This document shows positions 23,159-34,709 of a stretch of 64,000 bases of DNA, piece by piece. The notes beneath the pieces were generated by a model. That model worked only from the letters and a program-made list of their open reading frames with translations. It did not search any database and was not told the origin of the DNA. The translations under genes and the position numbers were made by a program. The stretch is taken from the NCBI RefSeq assembly GCF_918797505.1, contig NC_092802.1, forward strand, positions 18,993,883 through 19,057,882, in the 5' to 3' direction. Source of the DNA: Bemisia tabaci (Eukaryota > Arthropoda > Insecta > Hemiptera > Aleyrodidae). Numbering within the stretch: the stretch's first letter is position 1; the number at the start of each line of letters is the position of its first letter.

Positions 23159-23279
23159 GACGTATTTCTACCAAACAGAACTACGTGCATTAAGACATGA
23201 ACCCTGAGACCTGTAAGAATACATGCATAACAGGGCTCACGTCGTAATGCACATAGTTCCGTTTGACAGAAATGCGTCC
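23159..23279. mobile_element. family N foldback MITE
   Basis: The arms GACGTATTTCTACCAAACAG and TTTGACAGAAATGCGTC are inverted, with paired TGAACCCTG / CAGGGCTCA words near the centre. Part of the right arm recurs at 33441-33470, directly before a family C element. Confidence 0.7.
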
Positions 23280-24149
23280 AATAAATGCTATTGCGGACGG
23301 ATGTGAGGACATTAGCGATTCTCACGAGTTGGTAACAATGTTTTTCCTCGATTTGTAAAAAAAATTGTATAAAAACTACCATTATTTTTAGTGATTATTT
23401 TAATAAGTGGAGAAACGCATTTTGCGTGTTATAAATAATATGAAATGATAAAAGAGTGAATAGTTCCTTTATCTTGTTACAGTCTGTCTGTGTTTTGTGT
23501 TCATAATTGTATCTTTGCTGTAGATGACATTTTTGTGCCGAAATGCATTCAAGGAAAAGAAAATAAACATTTAGATCAATATTCGAATTGCGTGTATCGG
23601 TAAACTGTTTTCATTTTTTTATTAATTTGATTATATTTTACGTAAATGTTAATGGACTGAGCCCAGGGTTGTAAATATCCGATAGTTACCACTGATAGTA
23701 CGCACACGAGATGCCTCTAGATTACCGTCCTTGGGATGAATCTATAGCGGAAGTTGGGGTGAATGAGTCTTGCTAGAGTTACGGTTTTTTCTCGCATTTT
23801 GGGGAAAAAAATTGTTCGCAAAGTGTTTCACAGAGATTTTTCTTCTTCTTTTGTTGGGTCTAAAGACGGTCCTTTAACCGCTCATAAGCACAATATGCAG
23901 CATAATTTTATTCCAGTATTGCTGAATTTTCCCTCGCAAATTGCATGTTTACCAGAAGAAGTTTTTGGAATTGCTAATGGAAGTTTTGATCGATTTTTCT
24001 TCGAGTCTCTTGCAAAAATCAGAAGAATTTGGACACAAATTTTACAGCTGTATCCTTGTAAAAAATGAAATTGTATGAGTCAGTTTTACAACCTTGGGAA
24101 GGTGTTACGTTCCTCCGTGCGGGAAACGACGGTACGGGGCCTCCTTATG
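23280..24149. other. intergenic stretch; family J-like segment at 23920-24060
   Basis: CCTCGCAAATTGCATGTTTACC at 23932 resembles the family J motif. The 101-codon frame at 23763-24068 runs through it and is not taken as a gene. The last four bases (TATG) are the target duplication of the next element. Confidence 0.4.
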
Positions 24150-24402
24150 CTGCCGTGCCAAGGAAGAACGCCGTATGAACATTCGAGAGTCGCCAAATTT
24201 CCTTCGATAATATGTTTATTTATGACGAAAGATATGAATATTTTTCCTTGAAATTTTCAGGGACTTTAGGTGAAATTGCGAACAAAATTATCTGAAAAAA
24301 TGGAAGGAAAATATTCATAAGTTTACCGGGAAATTTGTGTTTTATAAAAGGAAATTTGGCAACGCCTGAAGGTTCATACGGCGCTCTTCCTTAGCACGGC
24401 AG
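24150..24402. mobile_element. family A foldback MITE with 4-bp target duplication
   Basis: 253 bp, with ends CTGCCGTGCCAAGG and CCTTAGCACGGCAG. TATG lies on both sides (24146-24149 and 24403-24406). The interior has the family's usual paired AAATATTCAT / ATGAATATTT segments. No coding sequence. Confidence 0.93.
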
Positions 24403-24684
24403 TATGGAAAGCAGGTGTTTGAAGAAGGACCATGAATTCGACTCAAAGGGTTGCTCCGTTGACTCCTCTGCAAACTTCCTACGATTGATAGCGCTGGGCT
24501 GCTGCAGTAGCTGATCGTAGAATGAGACTCAATATGCGGGTGTGATTCCTCTACGTTTCGAGTATTAGCCCAAGGGCTTAGCTCAAGTGGCAATATTACT
24601 CAAGCTCGCATCCTTGACCCAGCACTAAAATCACACGGAGCTTTAATCATGGAATCAGCCGAAATCTATGCACGCAACTGCATA

Positions 24685-25145
24685 CTACCGTGGTAAGGAA
24701 AAACGCCGTATGAACCTTCAAACGTTGCCAAATTACCATACACTGAAAAAAATAGTTCTGTTCACAGGACTCCTGCACTTCTTTTGTAACAGTCACAGAA
24801 GCTTTCGTTATGAGGACAGAGTACTCTGTTCTCACGACTGAAGTTCTGTTCTCACAACAGAAAAATTCTGTAAGTGTGACAAAGAAACTGCAGGAGCCCT
24901 GTAAACAGAAGGTTCTGTCGTCAGCGCCATCTATTTCTTTCTGAGCAGGCAAATTATTTATTTCTGAGGAAAGTTTTGAATGTTTATCCTTAACATTTTC
25001 AGATACTTTAGATCGAATTGAAGAAAATTTTCCCAGAAGAATTGGAAGAAAAATAATCTCAAGTTTTCCGGAAAATTAGCATTTTCGGAAATAAAATTTA
25101 GCAACGTCGCAGGGCCTTATAAGGCGTTTTTTCTCATTTAGGCAT
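24685..25145. mobile_element. family A MITE carrying a nested insertion
   Basis: The left end is CTACCGTGGTAAGG and the right end is decayed (GGCGTTTTTTCTCATTTAGG). The flanks are CATA on the left and CATA at 25146-25149 on the right. A foreign piece splits it at about 24741. Confidence 0.75.
24741..24950. mobile_element. nested foldback with CACTGAAAAAAA left end
   Basis: It begins CACTGAAAAAAATAGTTCTG. Its arms pair TCCTGCA / TGCAGGA and GTTCTGTTCTCAC-like words. The right terminus is unclear, near 24930-24950. It sits about 56 bp inside the host family A element. Confidence 0.6.
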
Positions 25146-26639
25146 CATAGCTCCAACACCACTTCTCCTCACAAGGACCTCAATCCCATGGATGAGATGT
25201 AGCGGGAAATAGAGATCTTTGTAGGAGACTTCAACTGTTTATATCTTTCCAGTTCTGAGAAATTATGCCGCTATCCGATTGATCTAAGAGTTTTAATTCA
25301 AAATCCGCGATTTAGAATTACGGTGGTTGTAGACTAGCGTAAAATGGCTTGGCTCATATTCGATCAATTTTTGTGAAACTCGGTATCAAGGGGTATTTTT
25401 GACGAGGCCTGTTTTAGGCATAAAAAAGGAATTTCTCGGCATGATAAAAACAGACTTTCAAAATTGGTTTAAAATAAAATTCAACTCTTTATTTTAACCT
25501 AAAATGTCATTTCAAGTTCTTCATAACACTAATGCATGAAAATACTCATTTTCTGGCATTCGACGCATGCAGCGCGAACAGAACTGAAAGTAAACACATC
25601 AAGACTTCACTCTCCGTACATCGCGGTCGGCCCACTATAAAACGCCTTCAAATGCGCATGATACTGTGCAACACACCAAAGTTGATATAGTTGTATTCTT
25701 AGGTTGGAACCTAACTAGGGCCAATTGCTCGACCAAATAAAGCATGTCAACGTGTTAATTGTTGTATTTCAACTTACCTCGTATATTTTTTGCCCATTTT
25801 CACCCGTGATTAAAATATAAGCCTCGATTGACCGAAAAAAAAAGAATTATCATTATTATGTGGGCATCGGAAAAAACTCAGCTGAAGGAAAAGCTTGTCT
25901 ATGAGCTCGTGCCCGTTACGCATCGAGGGGGGGGGGGGGGGGTATTTTTACACATAATCTCGGATATTCAATAAAATTTTCAAAATTGAAGAATCCAAAA
26001 TGGCGGACGTGGCCCATCACGCTACCACGGCTTGTGTTCGATAGAATTATGTGAAACTTGATCCTAGGGGGTATTTTTTGGCAGGAAACTGTAATTTTTA
26101 GTCCGCTTTTCCAAATTAAAAAATTCGACGTGGAAAATTCGTTCGTTCGAAGTGCAATATTGGTTTTCTAAAAGTATTTATCCGTGCACTCAAGATATGT
26201 ATTTATTTTCTGTTTATTATCAAAATCACTTCACCCTCGACAAATATGCATGGACCGAGACACAGTCTCGGGAGCGTTCTTCAACACTGATATATTGAAA
26301 CTGCTAGTTTGTTTTTCTTAAATGGGTGAAGAAAATTAAAAAAAAAATTCAATAAAAATTGTTTGTTAGTTTTCTTGTAAAAAGAAAACACGAGTTCACA
26401 ACGAACTGAAAATAACCTGTAATGACAAAATCTATTTTTCCTCCGCCTGCAACGTTGTAATATTTGTAATGTTTTTTAATCTTTTCTGTTTTCAGGTAAT
26501 TCATTATCCTGAACGTGGGACTTTTATATCGAAATGACTGCGTGAGTTTTCTTTTGCTATTTTCATCGTTTAATTTTAGCACAGTTTACTTTAATAAGTT
26601 CTCCCTTTCGAAGATGCTACCTAGTGGGGACCATTCATA
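25146..26639. other. intergenic stretch with GATGGCGGAC-type repeat words
   Basis: GTGAAACTCGGTATCAAGGGG at 25375 and AATCCAAAATGGCGGACGTG at 25990 belong to the same repeat as the tandem pair at 27151-27384. A G run of about 17 lies at 25926-25942. No gene was recognised. Confidence 0.5.
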
Positions 26640-26880
26640 TAATATGGAATGGACCACTAGACAAGGTATGAATTTAAGCAATCTGATACTAGTTTCTTCA
26701 TCAAAATTTCACGCAGAACACGATACGCGCAACGAAAATTACTGAAATCGATTCCTTACAAAGATATGAACGCTTTTATTTCTCATTGATTACGAAAAAC
26801 TTGAACTACCCGCTCACAAGGAACTCAAAGCTCTGCGTGAGTCAAATCGAGCACTACAACGGTTTCCGCAAATTCTCCAT
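26640..26880 (+). mobile_element. family M, left half only
   Basis: TGGACCACTAGACAAGGTAT at 26650 is followed by the family M order (ATTTCACGCAGAACACGATA, ACTACCCGCTCACAAG, ACTACAACGGTTTC). The right half is absent. Confidence 0.75.
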
Positions 26881-27150
26881 TCTCTGCCCCCCCTAGATAA
26901 AAATTGGCCGAAGCGATTTCCTTTAAAATTGGTACACGCTTAGCTATTGTAATGAGGAGTTGATTAAAATTATTCCCATTCAAATCCGCTGCCTCGGATG
27001 CCCGCAAGAGCGAAAAGTTATTTCTCCATATAGTATTACATTGGAGATACGCGGTTGTTTACGCGCATCGCGCCGAACAGGTTCAATCCTGTTGAGTGAC
27101 GTCACTGCCTTACAGACGAAATATAAGGTTTTAGGAGGTATTTTTCAACG

Positions 27151-27384
27151 GATTTTCGTGAAACTCGGTATCCGGGGGTATGTTTCGACGGGAAACTCGA
27201 ATTTTTGGTCAGATTTTCAAAATTTCAAAATCCAAGATGGCGGCCGTGGCCTAAAATGCTAAGTCGGCTCCTGTTATATCGATTTTCGTGAAACTCGGTA
27301 TCCAGAGGTATTTTTTGACGAGAAACTCGAATTTTTGGTCAGATTTTCAAAATTTCCAAATCCAAGATGGCGGCCGTGGCCTAA
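27151..27384 (+). repeat. tandem pair, period 130 bp (GATGGCGGCCGTGGCC repeat)
   Basis: GATTTTCGTGAAACTCGGTA starts at 27151 and again at 27281. Both units include TTTTTGGTCAGATTTTCAAA and end in AAGATGGCGGCCGTGGCC. Single diverged units occur near 25370 and 25990-26090. Confidence 0.85.
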
Positions 27385-27553
27385 TAAATAATACAATCAA
27401 AGTGATGCAATTTTGCTCTGATTTTGAATTGATGCTGTGACAAGCGCAACTGTCCCATTTTCGTGCAAATTCTCCATTTTTAGTGCGGACTGTCTTAGAT
27501 ATATTTTCTATGACCTCTCTTTTGCCTCTTTTTGAAGCACATTCTGTCCTACT

Positions 27554-27806
27554 CTGTCAAGCTAAGGAAAAACGCCGTATGAGCCTTCAGACGTTGCCAA
27601 GTTTCCTCCGTTTAAAACTGCAATCACTGGGAAAATTGTGAACATTATTTTCTCAAATTTTCAGACAATTTTGCATACAATTCAATCTAAAATATCTGAG
27701 AATTTCAAGGAAAAATATGCATGGATATTTTCAAAAACACAGGTTTTTCCAAGGGAAACTTGGCAACTCCCGAATGTTCATACGGCGTTTTTCCCTAGCA
27801 AGGCAG
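27554..27806. mobile_element. family A foldback MITE with 4-bp target duplication
   Basis: 253 bp. The left end CTGTCAAGCTAAGG is slightly decayed and the right end is CCCTAGCAAGGCAG. TACT lies on both sides (27550-27553 and 27807-27810). Confidence 0.92.
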
Positions 27807-28307
27807 TACTCTGTTACGAGTATATGTACGTCCCATCCGTGCGACACATTTTGTCTAAATTTATCACATTTTGTCCCCGGGCGTCTCAAGTGCCCCGCGT
27901 TGAGTTTTCATTTTCAGGCGCGAGACGCGGGCTGACGTTCCGCGAGCGAAATCGGAATTTATCGCGCCGGCTACCGCTCGCAAGTCGTCCGAGCTCGTTT
28001 TGCCTGACTGGAAATCCCCCCGGCGAGAGCCGAGACATTAAAAAAGCGTTTGATGGATTTACGGTTTGACTTCGGGACTACCTCCTGTTTTACTACCCGT
28101 CCTCTCCACTCCCCGAATCCCGTCCCTTCCGTCTTGCGATTTAAAAAAGTTGCCAAGTTGTATTATAAACATCAGAGGCGCCATTTTTTTTTTTGGGGGG
28201 GGGGGACAACCCCTCCCTCTCTGCACTTCAGATAAATTCAAAAATTGTGATTGAATATGTGGAATGTTTATGGAATGTAAATTACATAAATACATGTTTA
28301 TTAAACA
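27807..28307. other. CpG-rich block (27880-28025) and G run, no gene seen
   Basis: 27880-28025 is CpG-rich and free of recognised repeats. Frames cross it on both strands without a domain. A G run sits at 28195-28204. It could be an unannotated promoter. Confidence 0.3.
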
Positions 28308-28516
28308 CACTGAAAAAAGTGGTATGCTGTTTTAGCACCTAGGATGTCCAAAAATTGTCTGGTGATCCTAAGATGCCACCTCAGTTGCCCACGCAGTTGA
28401 ATTTGCAATCATAGGATGTAAAATTTCCTGCGAGGGCAGTAAAGGCAGCATCTTGGGATCACCAGACACATTTTTGACATCCTAGGTGCTAAAACAGCAT
28501 ATTATTTTTTTCAGTG
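28308..28516. mobile_element. foldback MITE with CACTGAAAAAA ends
   Basis: The ends are CACTGAAAAAAG and TTTTTTTCAGTG. The arms GCTGTTTTAGCACCTAGGAT and ATCCTAGGTGCTAAAACAGC are perfectly inverted, and GGTGATCCTAAGATGC pairs with GCATCTTGGGATCACC. A possible 2-bp CA duplication flanks it. Confidence 0.88.
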
Positions 28517-28660
28517 CACGTCTTTCATGTCAGGGTGACTAGTTCATAAAAATTTATGGAAAACCTGGGAAAGTCAGGAACTTTGGCCCCACGGTGGAAA
28601 TTCGTGTAAAAATTGTTGCATTTTTCTATACCGAGCCTTGAAGATTGTTCCTGAACAATG

Positions 28661-28778
28661 CAATGGCGAGGTGTGCTTTACGATGTATCAATTGATTTGC
28701 GATTAGAACCCATGAAAAAGGATCGATAAGCAGGGTGTTCGCAACGAACACCTCAATAATCGATTCTTTACCATGTAG
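28661..28778. mobile_element. family H (hAT-type) MITE, right end lost
   Basis: CAATGGCGAGGTGTGCTTTA at the left, then GGGTGTTCGCAACGAACACC and AATCGATTCTTTACCAT. The right arm is missing after 28778. Confidence 0.75.
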
Positions 28779-28881
28779 GTATTCAAATGTTGAATTCATA
28801 TTTTGTTTTCTTTTAGAAAAAGTACATTTCACCAGCAGTTACTAAACTACTCCGCGTCCCAGACCACCCTCCTAATCAATA

Positions 28882-29135
28882 CTGCCGTGCTAAGAAAGAA
28901 CGCCGTATGAACATTCGAGAATTGCCAAATTTCCCTCGATAAAATGTTTCTTTTTGAGGAAAAGTTATGAATATTTTTCCTTGAAATTTTCAGACGTTTT
29001 ACATCTAATTACAAACAAAATTATCTGAGAAATTTGTAGACAAATAATCGAAAGTTTTCCTGAAAATTAGCTATTTGCCAGGGGAAAGTTGACAACGCCT
29101 GAAGGCTCATACGACGTTTTTCCTTCGTACGGCAG
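28882..29135. mobile_element. family A foldback MITE
   Basis: 254 bp, with ends CTGCCGTGCTAAG and CCTTCGTACGGCAG. The flanks AATA / AATG match at 3 of 4 positions. Confidence 0.88.
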
Positions 29136-30391
29136 AATGGTGAATCGTCGCATCGCTTGCGATTACTCATCCGGAACTTAAGTGTCAATAATGCGTAATT
29201 AGTATTATTATTTTCGTTTTTAAACCTGTTTTATCACTATGGCACAAGCCAGAAATGGAACTCAAATGCAGAACCTTAGTAAGTAGGAGACCTAGTATAG
29301 GAGTGATCAAAGACCTGGAGGTTGGAAAATCTCCCAAAAGTGACCATCGTCTATAAGGAAAAATAAAAAACCAGGAGATCAGGAGAAAATGTAACATTTT
29401 CCAAAAAACATTATTGAATATGAAACCTGATAAAAATAAAAACAAACTAACAAAATTTCAAATTGAGAATTATCGATGATCGATCATTCACCCCTCGCCT
29501 CTGGAGCAATCATTCGCGGTGTCACAACACTGCGGTGTTTGGCTCCTGCTGGCGCGCGTTCTCGCCTCGTAACTCAAGGTGAAATTACACCATCTCTTAG
29601 CGAAAAGGTCAAGCTTTCATTCTGATTTTTCCGCAGCTGTTACACCATACACCAGCGCGCATCTCTATAATTCCCGATAACACACCTTTTTGACGCCATA
29701 TTCTTTTTCTTATGGACGATTACATTTCCAAAAATCAGTATACGAACTTATTTTTTTTTTATTTTGTAAGATAGGTACATATTAAGGTGTTTACAAGAGA
29801 ATGTTTAGACCACAATGTTAGTCTTTTTGCACTTTGTTTGAACTATTCCAATTTACAAGCTTTTTTGGGGAAAATTATAAGGGTAAGAATATTGTGATAG
29901 ACTAAGAAATAGTGACTGATAAAATTACATGAGATGCAGAATTTAAGGGGAAAAATTACAGAATTTACAGAAGATACAAGAGTGAATTCAGATAAGTTAA
30001 GATTGAATGATGTGGCAAGTGGGTGGCTAAAGTGCAAAAATGCCTAACTATGCACAAACCCTATGCACATAGTTCCTATTGGCAAAAATACGTTCAAATA
30101 TGCAACATATTGCGTAAATTCTCACCTTGTCTAGGGGTCTATTAGTATTAACAGCATATCTCCACGTTTTGAATTTAAATTTTACCTCCTTACAGTATTT
30201 CCCTTGAAATTAACTTTTGTTACGAATATTTATGCAAAATTCTCTGTGATTAAAATTTTGCTCCACACTATATTCTTGCACTAACATACCGTGGTTCGTT
30301 CGCCCACAATATTTTATTGAAATCGTAAATTCACCGTAAAGATGGCGGACGGCATGGAGGATATGATCGAGAGAAAACCTTTCGAAACGCG
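29136..30391. other. intergenic stretch, no gene seen
   Basis: AT-rich. A piece ending TCACCTTGTCTAGGGGTCTA at 30122-30143 resembles a decayed family M right end. Reverse frames here are short and featureless. Confidence 0.35.
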
Positions 30392-30642
30392 CAGAAAAAT
30401 TAAGAAAAAACGCCGTATGAGCGTGCAGACGTTGCCAAAGGTTTTTTTTATAAATTGTTAATTTTTTTGAGAATCTTGTGAATATTTTTTCCAATTTTTT
30501 TAAAAAGAATTGCATTCGCAATTTTCTCTAAAGTTTCCAAAAATTTCAGGGAAAATATTCGTAATTGTCTTAGAAAACGAATGTACACCATGATACATTT
30601 GGCAACTGCCGAATTTTCATACGGCGTTCTTTCTTACAGCAG
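30392..30642. mobile_element. family A foldback MITE, decayed ends
   Basis: AAAAAACGCCGTATGAGCGTG at the left and TTTTCATACGGCGTTCTTTC at the right. The flanks CGCG / CGCT match at 3 of 4 positions. Confidence 0.75.
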
Positions 30643-30753
30643 CGCTGCGGTCAAGCAGGTGAGGTGTTGTTGGGGTATATTGTTTCCCGGTTATTGATAT
30701 TTTATGGCGGACGAGGGTTACGACTTGATCCAACGGCCGCGGTTTCCCAAGGC

Positions 30754-30920
30754 TAAATGCGAGGGGTAAATGATCGATTACCTATTGATTTTCCTCGTTT
30801 GAAGCCATGGTGAAGAATCGATCATTGAGGCGTTCGTTTCGAACACCCTGCTCGTCGATCCTTTTCCATAGGTTTAAATGGCAGATCGATCGATGTATCA
30901 CAAAGCACGCCACGCCACTG
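30754..30920. mobile_element. family H (hAT-type) MITE with 8-bp target duplication
   Basis: CCCAAGGC at 30746-30753 is repeated at 30921-30928. The right end is GCACGCCACGCCACTG; the left end TAAATGCGAGG is diverged from CAGTGGCGTGG but aligned. The interior has CGTTTCGAACACCCTG. Confidence 0.88.
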
Positions 30921-31119
30921 CCCAAGGCCTGAGGACGGGGTTTCACGATTAGTTTTCCTCAAGTGTATCCGGAGATTGAGATTCGAAGTCGATGCGAACG
31001 AGAAGAGTCTTATCAATTATGGAGGTTTTCAAGTGGACAAATGAAAAATAAATAAACAATAAAAAAACTGCGCAGCTGATTCAGATTCAGAGTGTCTCTA
31101 GGCCTGGAGATATAGCGAT

Positions 31120-31450
31120 TTATATATAACGATTCTAATATAGCGAGAGTGTAGACAGATTGCTTCATGGAAGGTTTATAGGGCCCAAATAAGTCCAGTC
31201 ATTCTTTTAACCAACTTTTAACACACAAAATTTCACTGCCAGTCTGCAGAGTCGGCAGATTCCAATTCTACCCAAAATGGCCAAGAATGTACGTAAATGA
31301 GCGTTCTTCCGCAAAAATGAGTAAATTTATGCAAAAACTAAGTCCAATAGATGCTTTATAAACGACAGATCCTAGCCATTGTATTGGTGAATCACTCTGG
31401 ATAATTGAAATTCATAGAATGGCTGCATTTCTATGACTCTATTCGCGGAG
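31120..31450 (+). repeat. family D dispersed repeat
   Basis: GGGCCCAAATAAGTCCAG, TTTCACTGCCAGTCTGCAGA, AAATTTATGCAAAAACTAAG and ACTCTGGATAATTGAAATTC parallel the 6765-7045 copy. GAGCGTTCTTCCGCAAAAATG here also matches the last 30 bases of the window. Confidence 0.6.
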
Positions 31451-32295
31451 GCATCGGTGAAGGCCTGATGGATGTACGTGGATAGCACGTACTGTGCTAT
31501 CTTCTGCGTGCTTTCGTGGTAGCGTGTTGGACACACAACAAGCACATGTTCAGGTTAGAAATCGGCAGATGAGGGTAACATTCCTCTTGAAAGTACTGTT
31601 TTCATTGGCTCTCATGCACCTACGGCTGTCTTGAAAAAAACTTTGTCATTTTTTGTGCACTTACGGCTTTTTCATACGTCTTATTTTCATTAAATTAGGA
31701 TGAATTTTGCTGTTTTAGCTGTCTCAGTAATTTCATCTGAAAGAGTTTAGACGAATTTTGAAGAAAACTCGCGATTTCGAAAATTTTGCACTTACGGCTC
31801 GCTTCGCTATCATGGCAGCTTTGTAGGTACTCTACTTACTCCTACTGTAAATTCACTTTAAACGCCTACCTACATCAAATCCAGAATTTCGGAAAACACC
31901 CGGCGTTTTATGAGCCAGCACATTTTTCGCAAAACAGCACGAGTCTCGAACAACATCTTGCTTACTTTACCCTCGACCCTTCCACCCTCAGCGCAACAAT
32001 AATGACTACCCCCATCCCATCTCACCCCGGTCTCGCCAAGATACGGGACAATCAAAAGGACGTATCGAAGCCGCCAAAGATTTCGGATAAGGACTCTCGA
32101 ATCTTCTCTCTCTCTCATCTCCCGTCTGGAGCCCGGCCTTATCGCGAGGTGGCGGCGCGGCGGCGGATGTTGGCGGTGGAAAAAGTCCCAATTTAAAGGA
32201 GGGATCTCGACACAAGGGTGTCATCTTGTCATACATAGTGGTGCGTCAGCACTCGTCGACCCTGTTGCCAACCCTCCCCAGAACTCCCTCCTTCT
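31451..32295. other. intergenic stretch, no gene seen
   Basis: The 136-codon frame at 31786-32196 lacks a domain and an ATG in good context. 32140-32170 is CpG-rich. The last four bases, TTCT, are the target duplication of the next element. Confidence 0.35.
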
Positions 32296-32548
32296 CTGCC
32301 GTGCTAAGGAAGAACGCCGTATGCACATTCGAGAGTTGCCAAACTTACTTCAATAAAATGTTTATTTTTGAGGAAACTTATGCAATTTTTTTCTTGAAAT
32401 TTTGAGAATCTTTAGGTAAAATTGCGAACAAAATCATCCGAAAATTTGGCAGGAAAATATTCATAAGTCTACCAGGAAATTCGTGTTTTGTTAAAGGAAA
32501 TTTGGCAACGCAAGGAGGTTCATACGGCGTTTTTCCTTGGCAAGGCAG
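32296..32548. mobile_element. family A foldback MITE with 4-bp target duplication
   Basis: 253 bp, with ends CTGCCGTGCTAAGG and CCTTGGCAAGGCAG. TTCT lies on both sides (32292-32295 and 32549-32552). Confidence 0.93.
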
Positions 32549-33469
32549 TTCTCGTCGGGAAGTTGGGTGGATCCGCCGAAACGTGGTAGCCGCGCGGGCG
32601 AGTTTCTACACTTAATACGACGGTGAGTCGTGCGGCATTGCCAGCTTTATTTTTTCACCCCGGTTGTTTTGGGTTTGGGGGCGTTTTTTCCGGGTGGAGT
32701 TGGCGGCGGATTTTTCGGGAGAGGATTAAAGTGTCTTTGTCGGGAGGGACGTTTCGTAACTTGTGAACAAGTCTCCGGACTATCTCAGATCTGCGTTTTC
32801 AACTCGAGGAGGTTGTATGCAGATTTGCCGCTCCTCCGAAGGGAAATATTTGTTTTATCCTTTCGCCGAATGTTTGCGATGCTGCGATGCTAGGGCTAGA
32901 ACAGCAGTGCGGGGTTTCTGAAACATATCATATCTGAGTTCAGTAGGCGCTTCTTACATCAGTGTAGCGGACGAATCGCTTCCGTTGACAGAACTGAACT
33001 TGATTCGGGTGAGCCGAAGATTCAGTTTTACGAATCGGAAAGTTTGATTTACACGCTACATATTTCTAACCAATCAGGGTTTTCGGATAACTGAGACTCC
33101 GGTTCACATAATTCAACCAGAATGCGCCCAACTACTCTACTAGGCATGCCATAATTTCCTCTTTATTTACTTTCCAAGGAAACCAGGAGGGGCTGTTTAA
33201 GTACCACGTATATACCCCTTGAGAGGCGTGGGGATGTGCGATCTTGGGTATTACGAGAGGGGTGGTGGGTATGAGCCGTGGGCATGTATTTAGAGCCTTG
33301 TGAACAGGGCTCATGAGTCAAAGACCGCCTTCCTGATCGTCGTTTCTCTCGGCGTTGCCGCTGACGTCACTGGCGCTTTATATTTCCCATGCATTCTTAT
33401 GACTCGAAAACGAACGAGCACACCCCATCATCCCCTCTGCACATAGTTCTGTTTGATAGAAATACGTCC
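32549..33469. other. intergenic stretch; family N arm at 33441-33469
   Basis: CACATAGTTCTGTTTGATAG at 33441 matches the family N right arm. The rest has no recognised gene. Confidence 0.4.
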
Positions 33470-33977
33470 AATGGAGATGTTGCATGTGTGAGGAATTTGC
33501 GATTTGACTGTTGATTCTCATGTAAAAGTTCGCGAGAAACACGATGGTGCCACTGGTTTTCTCTGAAATCAACTCCCAAGCTCAAAAAAACCTCTCAAGT
33601 TGAGGCCAAAATGGAGGGGATATCCCTCGCTATCCTGAGAGTCCACCTCTACATCAAAACAAACTCTCCATGCAAAGATAGGGAGCAAATACTTTGACAG
33701 AGCTGCCACTTTACTTGGGGACTCTGAAACTGAAAATACGGCATCCCTGCTAATGTATTTGCTCCCTATCTTTGCATGGAGAGTTCGTCTTGATGTAGAC
33801 GTGGACTCTCAGGATAGGGTGGGATATCCCCTCCATTTTGGCCTCAACTTGAGAGCTTTTTTTGAGCTTGGGAGTTGATTTCAAAGAAAACCAGGGGCAT
33901 CATCGTGTTTCTCGCGAACTTTCACATAAGAATCAACAATCAAATCGCAAATTCCTCACACATGCAACATTTCCATT
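33470..33977. mobile_element. family C foldback element, complete
   Basis: The arms run from AATGGAGATGTTGCATGTGT to ACACATGCAACATTTCCATT, about 225 bp each, and pair almost throughout (GGTGGACTCTCAGGATAG with its complement). The loop at about 33690-33750 includes CTGCCACTTTACTTGGGG. No gene. Two frames on each strand overlap it only because it is palindromic. Confidence 0.9.
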
Positions 33978-34055
33978 TTCCTTAAGGAAGTGTCCAATCC
34001 CTGAAAGTAAAAGCTCCAACCTGTCGCCAAGAGGCCAGTATCACGTCTCTTGTCT

Positions 34056-34292
34056 CACTGGTAAAAAAAAACCTCTTGGTTCAAGAGTGCAGTTTCTTGT
34101 CGCCGGATTTAAGAGTCTGGACTCTTGTTTCAATGCAAAATCCGCTTGAAACAATGCAAAATCCGCTTGAATCAATGCAAACTCCGCTTAAAACAAGAGT
34201 GCAAGACTCTTAAATCCGGCGACAAGAAACTGCACTCTGAAGTCAAAGCACCGTGGCGGCATTGGTCCAAGGGGTTTTTTTCTTTACCAGTG
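34056..34292. mobile_element. foldback MITE with CACTGGTAAAAAAA ends
   Basis: The ends are CACTGGTAAAAAAAAACC and TTTTTTTCTTTACCAGTG. The arms AGAGTGCAGTTTCTTGTCGC and GCGACAAGAAACTGCACTCT pair perfectly. The middle carries three copies of ATGCAAAATCCGCTTGAA-like words. Confidence 0.9.
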
Positions 34293-34709
34293 CGGGCAAG
34301 TCGGTCCGTTTGGCAACCTAGCGGCGAGTAGAAGTCGAGCGTCTGGCCAAGATAAGTCCCATGGCATTTCGAGATGCCTCGGGATCATCTCTGTGGCATC
34401 GAGGATATGGGCTTCAGGTTTGAAGTGCGAGTCGGAAATAAAATAAGGGGGTGCGGAAAATTCAACGCGTAATCCGCTCGAATCGAAAATAAACACCGCC
34501 GAATGACAGCCCAGACAATGACACACTCGAATATACACATGCCATCGAGAGTGGAGCCCCTTCTCCTCTCTCCTTCAACCTCCAATCGTTGGATACCCTT
34601 TTGAGAGCTTGAAGCCCCAAACGGAGCTGAAATTCTGCATTGATGCAGGTGGAAATAGAGACGCCATTGTATTTCAGAGATTCTGTATCAGGGAGGTATG
34701 AAACGAAAC

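Noticed and set aside
23763..24068. 101-codon frame
   Set aside because: It opens in unremarkable sequence and runs through a family J-like repeat; no domain and no splice sites.
27638..28069. 143-codon frame
   Set aside because: The first half is family A sequence and the second half a CpG-rich block. No single protein character.
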